From: Flagellimonas abyssi
Lineage (GTDB): Bacteria > Bacteroidota > Bacteroidia > Flavobacteriales > Flavobacteriaceae
Length of the DNA stretch: 64,000 bases
Direction: 5' to 3'
Assembly (NCBI RefSeq): GCF_019457905.1
Contig: NZ_JAHZSV010000008.1
Location: forward strand, 62,001-126,000
The translations under genes and the position numbers were made by a program. The notes under the pieces are model-generated. The model searched no databases. It saw only the letters and a list, made by a program, of their open reading frames with translations, and was not told where the DNA came from. The stretch's first letter is position 1. Every line of letters starts with the position of its first letter. Positions 25,760 through 33,370 of this stretch are shown here, piece after piece.

Positions 25760-27355
25760 CTATAATTTCCCCATATCTTCGAACAAAGTCCACTCATTTG
25801 GATCTAAAACAATGGAATCGGGTCGGTCTTTGCTTTCCAATTGGATGTTTTGGTTGCGCTGGTCCAACTCAATGGTTTTTATGGTCAACTTTCCATTTTT
25901 TACCACACCTATTTCCAAAGGGAACTCAAATACATGATGGTCTTGTAATTGCTGTATGTTAAGATTGATGTTCCCATTGCTGTAGTCCCAGTTCCATTTG
26001 ATCTGTGGGTGGCCCTTCACAAATAGCCATTGCTCAAAAAAGGATTTTAAATCTTCGCCGGATACTTCCTCCATGACATGTCGAAAGTCATCTGTTAGCA
26101 CATTGCTGTTTTGGTATTTCGCGTAGTAATTTCGAATACCTTCCCAGAATACGCCATCGCCCAATTTGTGCCGTAACATGTTCAATACCCATCCCCCTTT
26201 TTGGTAGGTGTTGGTGCTCAAGACCTTCATGGGGTCTTTGATGGTGAGGTCGACAATGGGAGCTGGGTTTTTTCGGTAATACTCAAAGATTTGCTGCTTG
26301 TCGATGGCCAACTCCTCTTTTCTGCGCTCATCGCCATATTCGCTTTCCAAATACAGGATACAGAAATACGTGGCAAATCCCTCGCTCAACCAAACGTGGT
26401 TCCAGCTCTTCTCCGTGGCTGAATTTCCAAACCACTGGTGGGCAATTTCATGGGCAATCAATGGCTCCACCGTTTTATTGCCTGTCACAGAATTTTCAAA
26501 ATAAGCGATGGTACCAGCATTTTCCAGCCCACCCCATTGGGTCTTGGCCTGCATATTGGCCAGTTTGGCGTATGAGTAGGGTCCGATATGATCTATAAAA
26601 TATTCGAGTACATCGCCCGCCACGGTATAGTCGCCAAACCCCTCCAATCGGTTTTGCGGATATACCCAGGCCGAAACCTCAATATTATCCACATGGTCCA
26701 CAACTCGCGAAGCAAACTCGGTAACGCCAATGGTCATTACTTTGGTGGCCACAGGAGCTGGTTCTTCGTAAATGGTTAGTTTGTAACCGTTCTCCAGATT
26801 ACTTTCTTCGATTTTCTTGCCCGTTGCCACCACATCGTATTGTTCTGGAGCAGTGATTCGGAATTCCACACTGGCCTTATCGTACGGATGGTCTACGGAC
26901 GGTAGCCAATGCCTGGCCAAGTTGGGCCAATTGTCACCAAAAAAAGAGCGCTTTCCAAATTTGGTGGTATCGATGACCAAACCTCTTTCGGGAACACCCT
27001 GGTATTTGATGGTGAACGTCTGTACGGAATCGTTCGAATTTTTAGGAACGATGTTGATTTTGTTGTTGGTATAGGTGTAGCTTGCATTGGAGTCATTTTC
27101 CAACACACTCGTCACTTCCATGCCAAATTCTCCCGTTTTTTGGATGAGGTCCAAAGCAAATGGAACCATGCCCTCCTTAAAACGAACCGTTACTTCGGTC
27201 TCCCCTTTGATTTGGTTGGAGGCATCGTTTAAATGAAGACCAAAAACATAGTTTTGGATATCTACCGATTCATTTTTGGTATAGAGGTCTTGGGCATTTC
27301 CAGTAAGGCAAGCAAAAATAAAAGTGAATACAAAGGTTACCGTTCGAAGTTGCAT
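25760..27355 (-). CDS. M1 family metallopeptidase (aminopeptidase N-like)
   Basis: A 531-residue secreted zinc peptidase with a Sec signal peptide ending ...LTGNAQ. The M1 catalytic set is complete: 'HEIAHQW' (His302, Glu303, His306) and the third ligand Glu325 in 'WLSEGFATYF', 18 residues on. The substrate-anchoring exopeptidase loop appears as 'GGLENAG' (about 275-281), a variant of GAMEN. It should remove N-terminal residues from peptides in the periplasm or outside the cell. It is shorter than classical PepN, lacking the large C-terminal helical domain, as is usual in Bacteroidota. It separates two cassette-like accessory blocks and looks like a resident gene. Confidence 0.93.
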   Translation of the reverse strand: MQLRTVTFVFTFIFACLTGNAQDLYTKNESVDIQNYVFGLHLNDASNQIKGETEVTVRFKEGMVPFALDLIQKTGEFGMEVTSVLENDSNASYTYTNNKINIVPKNSNDSVQTFTIKYQGVPERGLVIDTTKFGKRSFFGDNWPNLARHWLPSVDHPYDKASVEFRITAPEQYDVVATGKKIEESNLENGYKLTIYEEPAPVATKVMTIGVTEFASRVVDHVDNIEVSAWVYPQNRLEGFGDYTVAGDVLEYFIDHIGPYSYAKLANMQAKTQWGGLENAGTIAYFENSVTGNKTVEPLIAHEIAHQWFGNSATEKSWNHVWLSEGFATYFCILYLESEYGDERRKEELAIDKQQIFEYYRKNPAPIVDLTIKDPMKVLSTNTYQKGGWVLNMLRHKLGDGVFWEGIRNYYAKYQNSNVLTDDFRHVMEEVSGEDLKSFFEQWLFVKGHPQIKWNWDYSNGNINLNIQQLQDHHVFEFPLEIGVVKNGKLTIKTIELDQRNQNIQLESKDRPDSIVLDPNEWTLFEDMGKL

Positions 27356-27553
27356 AAATAAACCATTATAGTTGATGGCTCAAGATACAATTTTGGTAAA
27401 AAGCCTGTATGACTTTTTGAAGGAACCCAAAAATTTTAAAAAAAGGGAATTTTTGGAATGGCACTTATCGTTTAGTATATGACAAGTAGGGCAGTAGAGA
27501 GCGATAAACTTTCAATTTTGTACCGAGCCAACGCGTTGTATTTTGTTTTTAAT

Positions 27554-27664
27554 TTATTCATCCTTAAAAGCCAAACGTAAGTTCATGAGCTCCTTTGAAA
27601 ATTCAAAATACTTGCGAACTAAATCAACGATTTGGCGGTGTTGGTAAATGGAACTTAACTTTCC
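27554..27664 (-). pseudogene. Possible 3'-terminal gene remnant in the 353-bp gap 27356-27708
   Basis: In the gap between the M1 peptidase and the membrane protein, one minus-strand frame between stop codons at 27665 and 27554 reads 'SIYQHRQIVDLVRKYFEFS' and 'KELMNLRLAFKDE' and has no start codon. The amphipathic pattern looks like the end of a protein. It could equally be chance. Next to it, 27461-27490 resembles 19562-19590 (ACTTATCG then GTATATGA and AGTAG). The rest of the gap shows nothing recognisable. Confidence 0.3.
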
Positions 27665-27695
27665 TTAAGCAACAATCGCCCTATTTGCTATATAT

Positions 27696-28297
27696 TGTTG
27701 GCATTTCGTTATTTTTTTTCTAACCTTTTAAATCCGTAGAAAATCAGACCGCAACAAATCAATAAGCCAAGAATTGCAGGTATCAATATTGATTTTCCTG
27801 ACTCTCCTGCATTTTGAATACTCCACACCATTTTGCCTGTTGCCATAAGAACAACTACCGCTATGCCCATTATCACACTTCGTTTCCAAAAAGCTAACCC
27901 TAAAGCTATAAATGAAATAGGGATTGTCAAGGTCAGTAGCTGTTTGCTCAAGTTCCATTCTCCGTACAGATATTCTTTTTCAAATTCTAAAAAATCAATT
28001 ACACTCTCACTCACAATCTCAGGCTTGGGAAACCAAAACATACTTGTGAACAAGGCAAATATTGAAACCATCATTCCTGTAAAACTTTTTCTGTAGGCGA
28101 AATAGCAAAATGGAAGCAAAAACAAAGGTCGTAAATACCAACTCCATTGATTATGGTGTCGTTCAAAAACCCAATCAAAGAATGGTTTGTTAGTCATTGA
28201 AATTACAATGAAGGTAATTGTCAGGATAAAAAAAATACCTCCTAACAATAAATCTTTATTACTACTTTTCATCTGTTTTATTTAATGAATGCCAACA
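27696..28297. repeat. Short inverted repeat flanking the 27709-28272 gene
   Basis: TGTTGGCATT at 27696-27705 and AATGCCAACA at 28288-28297 are perfect 10-bp reverse complements. They lie 3 bp beyond the stop and 15 bp before the start of the enclosed gene. The right arm is followed directly by module alpha. Confidence 0.5.
27709..28272 (-). CDS. Hypothetical membrane protein
   Basis: A 187-residue protein with about five hydrophobic segments ('GGIFFILTITFIVISM', 'PLFLLPFCYFAYR', 'MMVSIFALFTSMF', 'LTLTIPISFIALGLAF', 'IPAILGLLICCGLIF') and no recognised domain. It is framed by a perfect 10-bp inverted repeat and preceded by module alpha and copy F of the 21-bp element, so it has the look of a mobile one-gene cassette. 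The ATG at 28272 starts just before the first helix. Function unknown. Confidence 0.7.
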   Translation of the reverse strand: MKSSNKDLLLGGIFFILTITFIVISMTNKPFFDWVFERHHNQWSWYLRPLFLLPFCYFAYRKSFTGMMVSIFALFTSMFWFPKPEIVSESVIDFLEFEKEYLYGEWNLSKQLLTLTIPISFIALGLAFWKRSVIMGIAVVVLMATGKMVWSIQNAGESGKSILIPAILGLLICCGLIFYGFKRLEKK

Positions 28298-28298
28298 G

Positions 28299-28337
28299 TT
28301 AGCTAAATATAGTTTCAATGATTTTTAGCGTACGATA
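28299..28337 (+). repeat. Direct repeat module alpha, copy 2
   Basis: Second copy of the 39-bp stretch at 25650-25688, differing at two positions. A GTGAAGTTAGTA block follows at 28358-28369 and also appears near copies C (GTGAAGTAAGTA, 21409) and D (AATGAAGTTAGTA, 25158). Confidence 0.65.
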
Positions 28338-28397
28338 CTTGCCTGTCGGCAGACAGCAGTGAAGTTAGTATTTTTCGGGTTTAAATTCCAGCCTCAA

Positions 28398-28427
28398 CTG
28401 ATCAATGCCCCATTTGGATTGATAAAC
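28398..28427 (+). repeat. Two-half-site direct repeat, copy F
   Basis: Half-sites CTGATCAAT (28398) and TTGATAAAC (28419), 21 bp apart, with GCCCCATTTGGA between them. The most diverged copy; the spacing and the GCCCCATTT core are kept. Lies 126 bp upstream of the membrane-protein gene and just beyond the 3' end of argH. Confidence 0.55.
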
Positions 28428-28459
28428 CAGAAATCAACACTTGATAAGTAGTAGTGTTT

Positions 28460-29746
28460 TTAGGAATTTAAGGATTTCTCCATTTTCTCTTTTATCTGCT
28501 CCAAGCATAGATTGCCCAAGCTGCCTTCGTGGGTATGGTCAATATCCCGTTTGGGTTTAAAGTTGCCATTTTCTATGGCCTTGCCCATGGTTTTGTAGGC
28601 ATCACGGAACGGCATGCCACTTTTTACAAGCTCGTTTAAAGTGTCCACACTGAAGAGGTAATCGTATTTGGGGTCTTCCAAAATGGCCTTGTTCACTTTG
28701 ATTTCCTTTAAACTGAACGTCATCATCTCCAAACAGGCGTGCATGTCCTGCAAAGCAGGGACCATGACTTCTTTCACCAGTTGAAGATCACGGTGGTATC
28801 CACTGGGCAAATTGTTCATGATCATGATCAATTGGTTGGGCACCGCTTGAATCTTATTACATTTTGCCCTTATGAGCTCAAACACATCTGGATTTTTCTT
28901 GTGCGGCATAATGCTGCTGCCCGTAGTCAGCTCGTTCGGGAAGGAGATAAAATCAAAATTTTGGCTCATGTACAGGCAAATGTCCATCGCCATTTTGGAT
29001 AGGGTGGCGGCAACGCTCGAAATTCCGAAAGCGGTTGCTTTCTCTACTTTTCCGCGTCCCATTTGGGCGGCCACTACATTGTATTTTTTAGTGGAAAACT
29101 GCATTTCTTCTGTAGTGAAACTTCTGTCAATAGGGAAGGAGCTTCCGTAGCCTGCCGCACTGCCCAGCGGATTTTGGTCCGCAACTTTATGGGCGGCCTG
29201 TACAAAGTACAGATCGTCTATCAAACTTTCGGCATAAGCAGAAAACCATAGTCCGAACGAGGAGGGCATAGCAATCTGAAGATGGGTATAACCTGGCAGC
29301 AAGATATTTTTGTGTTTGTCCGCTAATTTCATCAACAGGTCAAATAGTTCTTTTACTTGATCTTTGATCTCGGTCAATTCATCTTTGAGGAACAACTGCA
29401 TGGCCACCAAAACCTGATCGTTCCTGGAACGGGCCGAATGGATTTTTTTACCAGTATCGCCCAATTTTTCGGTCAGCATAAACTCTATCTTCGAGTGCAT
29501 GTCCTCAAAATCGTCCTCGATGGTAAACTTGTCCTTTTCAATGTCTTTGGCGATTTCATCCAATGCTTTTACCAAATCTTTGGCCTCTTCTTCGGATAAC
29601 AGTCCCACTTTGCCCAGCATTTTGGCGTGTGCTTTGGAGGCGATTACGTCATATTTGGCCAAAACCAAATCCAGTTCGCGGTCGTTGCCAACGGTAAAGT
29701 GGTCTATTTTTTTATCGGTACTGAATCCTTTGTCCCAGAGTTTCAT
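28460..29746 (-). CDS. argH: Argininosuccinate lyase
   Basis: A 428-residue fumarase/aspartase-superfamily enzyme that splits argininosuccinate into arginine and fumarate, the last step of arginine synthesis. The signature 'GSSIMPHKKNPD' is intact, as are 'DMHSKIEFMLTEKLGDTG' and 'KIHSARSRNDQV'. The true start is the ATG at 29746 (MKLWDKGF). The frame is open to 29827, but that extension only translates the intergenic palindrome (giving 'DSRLRGNDK'), a common over-annotation. It is the last gene of the arginine operon. Confidence 0.97.
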   Translation of the reverse strand: MKLWDKGFSTDKKIDHFTVGNDRELDLVLAKYDVIASKAHAKMLGKVGLLSEEEAKDLVKALDEIAKDIEKDKFTIEDDFEDMHSKIEFMLTEKLGDTGKKIHSARSRNDQVLVAMQLFLKDELTEIKDQVKELFDLLMKLADKHKNILLPGYTHLQIAMPSSFGLWFSAYAESLIDDLYFVQAAHKVADQNPLGSAAGYGSSFPIDRSFTTEEMQFSTKKYNVVAAQMGRGKVEKATAFGISSVAATLSKMAMDICLYMSQNFDFISFPNELTTGSSIMPHKKNPDVFELIRAKCNKIQAVPNQLIMIMNNLPSGYHRDLQLVKEVMVPALQDMHACLEMMTFSLKEIKVNKAILEDPKYDYLFSVDTLNELVKSGMPFRDAYKTMGKAIENGNFKPKRDIDHTHEGSLGNLCLEQIKEKMEKSLNS

Positions 29747-29761
29747 AGTTTTTCTTTTGTC

Positions 29762-29823
29762 ATTCCCACGAAGGCGGGAATCTTTTGATTTCGATATTAT
29801 TGCCCTTCGACTACGATCAGGGC
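29762..29823. repeat. Intergenic palindromes between argE and argH
   Basis: ATTCCC/GGGAAT at 29762-29781, a widely dispersed bacterial type of intergenic palindrome, is followed by GCCCT/AGGGC at 29802-29823. They may stabilise or separate parts of the operon transcript. Confidence 0.55.
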
Positions 29824-29840
29824 CCAATTTTCGTTTTTTG

Positions 29841-30911
29841 CTATTGTAAAAATCCCGTTAGGGTTTTGATATAAATATCTATTCCTTCTTCTATCTCCCT
29901 TACAAAGATAAATTCGTTGGCCGAATGGGAACGTGTACTGTCACCAGGCCCCAATTTTACTGATTGACAAGTCAGTGCGGCTTGGTCCGATAAGGTTGGC
30001 GAGCCATAGGTTTTTCGGCCTAGGGCCAATCCACTTTTCACCAAGTCGTGATCAGGATTAATGCAAGATGAGTTCAAGCGTAGGGAGCGTGGGGTCATTT
30101 TGCAAGGTGCTTCTTTTTGTAGAATATCCGCTATTTCCTGATTGCTGTAACAATCGTTCACACGTACATCCACTACCAGGTCCACTTGTGCAGGAACAAC
30201 ATTATGCTGCTTTCCCGCATTAATTTGGGTGACGGTTAATTTAACCTCGCCCAAGGCTTCGGAAACCTTTTCAAAAGAATAATCCTTGAACCATTGTAAG
30301 GTTTCAATGGCATTATAGATACAGTTGTCATCATTGGGATGGGCTGCATGCGATGGGGTTCCCTCCACAACGGCATCAAAAACCACCAATCCCTTTTCGG
30401 CGATGGCCAAGTCCATCAACGTGGGTTCGCCTACAATGGCCACATCAATTTGTGGTAAAATAGGAAGCAGGGCCCTAATGCTTTTCTCTCCCGCATCCTC
30501 TTCTTCTCCTGTTGCGGCCATAATAATGTTGTGACTTAGACCTTCTTTGTCATAAAAATGAACAAAAGTGGCCAAAAGCGACACCAGACATCCGCCCGCA
30601 TCATTGCTTCCAAGACCATAGAGTTTGCCGTCTTCGATATGTGCATCAAACGGGTCTTTGGTATAGGCGCTGTTCGGTTTTACGGTATCGTGATGGGAGT
30701 TGAGCAACAAGGTCGGTTTGCTCTCATCAAAATATTTGTTGAAGGCATAAATGTTGTTGTATTGTCTTTTGGTATCAACCCCAAAGCTCTTTAAAAACTC
30801 CTCAATGGCATCACCTGTTTTGTCTTCTTCACCCGAAAATGACGGCGTGCTGATGAGTTTTTTAAGCAGTTCAATGGCTTTTTCCGTTAATATGTCCTGG
30901 GTTATTTTCAT
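29841..30911 (-). CDS. argE: M20-family acyl-ornithine deacylase (ArgE)
   Basis: A 356-residue M20 zinc hydrolase that releases ornithine or another arginine-pathway intermediate from its N-acyl form; in this pathway type it probably acts on N-acylcitrulline. Metal ligands are visible in 'LLNSHHDTVKPN', 'GLGSNDAGGCLVS', 'ATGEEEDAG' (catalytic Glu pair), 'GEPT' and the final 'RSHSANEFI'. MKITQDILTEKA at 30911 is the start: it overlaps the argB stop by four bases (ATGA), whereas an upstream start would lie deep within argB. It has the size of the flavobacterial ArgE-like enzymes. Confidence 0.9.
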   Translation of the reverse strand: MKITQDILTEKAIELLKKLISTPSFSGEEDKTGDAIEEFLKSFGVDTKRQYNNIYAFNKYFDESKPTLLLNSHHDTVKPNSAYTKDPFDAHIEDGKLYGLGSNDAGGCLVSLLATFVHFYDKEGLSHNIIMAATGEEEDAGEKSIRALLPILPQIDVAIVGEPTLMDLAIAEKGLVVFDAVVEGTPSHAAHPNDDNCIYNAIETLQWFKDYSFEKVSEALGEVKLTVTQINAGKQHNVVPAQVDLVVDVRVNDCYSNQEIADILQKEAPCKMTPRSLRLNSSCINPDHDLVKSGLALGRKTYGSPTLSDQAALTCQSVKLGPGDSTRSHSANEFIFVREIEEGIDIYIKTLTGFLQ

Positions 30912-31687
30912 AAGGTCAATGTCGTATATTCTGAATTGTCCGCTTCCAACATGTTCGTATTGCCTACACAAACTTTGGATACGTTGTTCCGAAGGGCGTA
31001 AAAGCAATTGTGCATTTTCGGCAACATGCCATCAGCGATGATGCCGTAGGCCAATAACTCGTCGTAGCCTTGAGAGTCGATGTGCTTTATGACCGAGTTT
31101 TCATCCTCGATATCTTGAAGCACCCCTTTTTTCTCGAAACAATAATAGAGTGTGGTCTCAAACTGTTCGGACATGGCGATGGCGATTTCCGCGGCAATGG
31201 TATCCGCATTGGTGTTCAACATTTGTCCGTTACCATCGTGGGTGAGGGCACAAAATATGGGTGTGAAACCTGCCTGCAACAATTTAAAGATTCCGTAGGT
31301 GTTTACCGTATCCACATCGCCCACAAAACCGAAATCTACATTTTTCTTGGGCCTTTTATGGGCGCGGATGGCATCGGCGTCCGCTCCACTCATTCCTATG
31401 GCATCGGTGCCCAAAGATTGTAATTTGGCCACTATTTTTTTACTGTACAATCCTCCGTAGACCATCAGGGCGATATCGAGGGTTTCAGCATTTGTGATTC
31501 GTCTGCCGTTGACCATTTTGGATTCCACCCCCATCTGATTGGCCAATTCGGTAGCTTTTTTGCCTCCGCCATGGACCAAAATTTTGTTGCCGTCCATTTT
31601 GGAGAACAGGTCCAATACCTTTTTGCATCCTTCGGCATCTTCAATAAGATTGCCACCAATTTTTACTACGGATAATTTCTGTTTCAT
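30908..31687 (-). CDS. argB: Acyl-glutamate kinase (acetyl- or succinylglutamate)
   Basis: A 259-residue amino-acid kinase. 'VKIGGNLIED' and 'ILVHGGGKKATELANQMG' form the phosphate- and substrate-binding N-terminal part, 'VNGRRITNAETLDIALMVYGG' follows (split motif), and 'NTNADTIAAEIAIAM' is the conserved C-terminal block. It phosphorylates N-acylglutamate, the second step of the pathway. It is shorter than feedback-inhibited hexameric ArgB (no N-terminal helix), so it is probably not arginine-inhibited. It overlaps argE by four bases and follows the SDR gene with one base between. Confidence 0.93.
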   Translation of the reverse strand: MKQKLSVVKIGGNLIEDAEGCKKVLDLFSKMDGNKILVHGGGKKATELANQMGVESKMVNGRRITNAETLDIALMVYGGLYSKKIVAKLQSLGTDAIGMSGADADAIRAHKRPKKNVDFGFVGDVDTVNTYGIFKLLQAGFTPIFCALTHDGNGQMLNTNADTIAAEIAIAMSEQFETTLYYCFEKKGVLQDIEDENSVIKHIDSQGYDELLAYGIIADGMLPKMHNCFYALRNNVSKVCVGNTNMLEADNSEYTTLTL

Positions 31688-31688
31688 T

Positions 31689-32435
31689 TTATGTATTTAT
31701 AATCCCTCCATCTATGGTCACTGTGGTTCCTGTAATCCAAGAACTATCCTCGGAAACCAAGAAAAGTACAAGTTTAGCAATATCTTCAGGTGCCCCCAAC
31801 CTTTTTAACAATGTAGTCCTTTTCGCATTTTCGACAGCAGTATCTGGATTCTCAAAAGCCTGGGCGGATTCCCATAACAAAGGGGTGTCCACAGGGCCTG
31901 GACAAATGGCATTCACTCTGACTTTTGGCGCATAATCAACTGCCATTTGCTTCATCAGGGCTACGGATGCAGCTTTGGAAGCACAGTAAGCGGGATGGTT
32001 TGGAAAACTCTTGAAGGCTGCAATCGATGCGTTGATCAAAATATTGCCTTGTGGTTGTTTCTGCAACTGCGGAAGTGCATATTTACAAAGGTAAAAGATG
32101 GAACTCAAATTCGTATCGATGGTATTCCGCCACGAATCAATGGACAGCTCTTGGACATTTCCCAATCCAAGAATGCCCGCATTCAATGATAGGATGTCCA
32201 GCTTGCCATGGATTTCCATAGCGGTTTGTACCAACTTTTTGTTGTAGGACGGGTCGGTAACATCACCTGGAACAAAGAGCACATTGTTAAGGCCTTTTTC
32301 CAATGCTTTGCCACTTTCTTGGTTACGACCAGAAAGTATTAGCTTTGCTCCTTCAGAAGAAAAGGATTCGGCAATGGCTTTTCCCATTCCACTGGTTGCT
32401 CCTGTAACTATGCAGACCTTGTCCTTGAGTTTCAT
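31689..32435 (-). CDS. SDR-family oxidoreductase embedded in the arginine operon
   Basis: A 248-residue classical short-chain dehydrogenase: cofactor motif 'TGATSGMGKAIAES' (TGxxxGxG), 'LSLNAGILG' (NAG), catalytic Ser in 'INASIAAFKS', Tyr-x-x-x-Lys in 'YCASKAASVA', and the terminal 'DSSWITGTTVTIDGG'. It would reduce or oxidise a carbonyl with NAD(P). Its ATG overlaps the argF' stop by four bases and its stop is one base from argB, so it is translated as part of the operon. No arginine-pathway step needs an SDR; the substrate is unknown. Confidence 0.93.
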   Translation of the reverse strand: MKLKDKVCIVTGATSGMGKAIAESFSSEGAKLILSGRNQESGKALEKGLNNVLFVPGDVTDPSYNKKLVQTAMEIHGKLDILSLNAGILGLGNVQELSIDSWRNTIDTNLSSIFYLCKYALPQLQKQPQGNILINASIAAFKSFPNHPAYCASKAASVALMKQMAVDYAPKVRVNAICPGPVDTPLLWESAQAFENPDTAVENAKRTTLLKRLGAPEDIAKLVLFLVSEDSSWITGTTVTIDGGIINT

Positions 32436-33370
32436 TTTTCCTCCAATATTTTTTTCAATACGATCTGTGCGGAATAAATCCTGTTTTTGGCCTGTTCCAC
32501 CACCAATGATTGTTCTCCGTCCAAGACGGCGTCCTCCACGATCATATTTCTTCGAACGGGAAGACAGTGCATAAACTTGGCATGTCCCAATTTTTCTTTG
32601 GTAATGGTCCAGTTTTTATCCTTGTTCAATACTTTCCCATAATCCGAATAGCTGCTCCAGTTTTTCACGTATACAAAATCCGCATCTTCCAGTGCCTTGT
32701 CCTGATCGTATTCAATTTGACATCCTTGGGTCAGTTCCACATTGAGTTCATATCCTTCGGGATGTGTTATCACGAAATCAGCATCTTGCATCTTCATCAT
32801 CTGAACAAAGGAGTTGGCCACCGCATGTGGCAATGCCTTGGGGTGCGGAGCCCAAGACAAAACGACTTTCGGTCTCTTTTTTACTTCATTCTCCTTCAAA
32901 GTAATGGCATCCGCCAAAGCCTGTAGTGGGTGCCCCACGGAACTCTCCATATTGACCACTGGAATGGTGGCGTATTTGGCAAATCCGTTGATTACCTCCT
33001 CGGCCTCGTCCTTTTCTTTGTCCACCAAACCTGCAAATGCCCGTATCGCAACAATGTCGGCGTATTGGGAAACTACTTGGGCCGCTTCTTTTATATGTTC
33101 CGAAGTACCCTGGTCCATCACGGTGCCATCACCATATTCCAATGCCCAACCTTCGTTGCCAAAGTTCATGATCATTACTTCCATACCAAGGTTCATGGCC
33201 GCCTTTTGTGTACTCAAACGGGTCCTTAGGCTATTGTTGAAAAACAACAGGCATATCGTTTTTCGTTTGCCCAAATCCTCAAATAGGTAAGGGTCTTTTT
33301 TTAGGGTTATTGCTTCGTCCACCCAATCGGGTAGGGATTCTATATCGTTTACGGATAAATAATGCTTCAT
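32432..33370 (-). CDS. argF': N-acyl-L-ornithine carbamoyltransferase (ArgF'-type)
   Basis: A 312-residue transcarbamylase of the Bacteroidota/Xanthomonas type that carbamoylates acetyl- or succinylornithine in place of free ornithine. It has the carbamoyl-phosphate loop 'NSLRTRLSTQKAAMNLGM', 'SVGHPLQALADA', 'LSWAPHPKALPHAV' and 'FMHCLPVRRNMIV'. At the position that separates succinyl- (Pro90) from acetyl-specific (Glu92) enzymes, this protein has Ser90 ('DQGTSEHIKEA'), an uncommon residue that removes the Glu needed for the acetyl type. Start at 33370 abuts argD; the stop overlaps the SDR start. Confidence 0.94.
   Translation of the reverse strand: MKHYLSVNDIESLPDWVDEAITLKKDPYLFEDLGKRKTICLLFFNNSLRTRLSTQKAAMNLGMEVMIMNFGNEGWALEYGDGTVMDQGTSEHIKEAAQVVSQYADIVAIRAFAGLVDKEKDEAEEVINGFAKYATIPVVNMESSVGHPLQALADAITLKENEVKKRPKVVLSWAPHPKALPHAVANSFVQMMKMQDADFVITHPEGYELNVELTQGCQIEYDQDKALEDADFVYVKNWSSYSDYGKVLNKDKNWTITKEKLGHAKFMHCLPVRRNMIVEDAVLDGEQSLVVEQAKNRIYSAQIVLKKILEEK

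Noticed and set aside
28299..28337. Calling the alpha modules integron attC sites
   Set aside because: The GCCAAC/GTTAGC sequences do not fit the RYYYAAC/GTTRRRY core consensus and no integron integrase is visible.
12824..28427. Reading the six repeat elements as a CRISPR array
   Set aside because: Copies are kilobases apart, imperfect and separated by genes; no cas genes are present.
12824..28427. Reading TTGAC half-sites as -35 promoter boxes
   Set aside because: They point to the plus strand while the adjacent genes lie on the minus strand, and Bacteroidota use TTG/TAnnTTTG promoters; no such boxes follow.
29747..29827. N-terminal extension of argH reading DSRLRGNDK
   Set aside because: It translates an intergenic palindrome widely dispersed in bacteria; the conserved ArgH start is at 29746.
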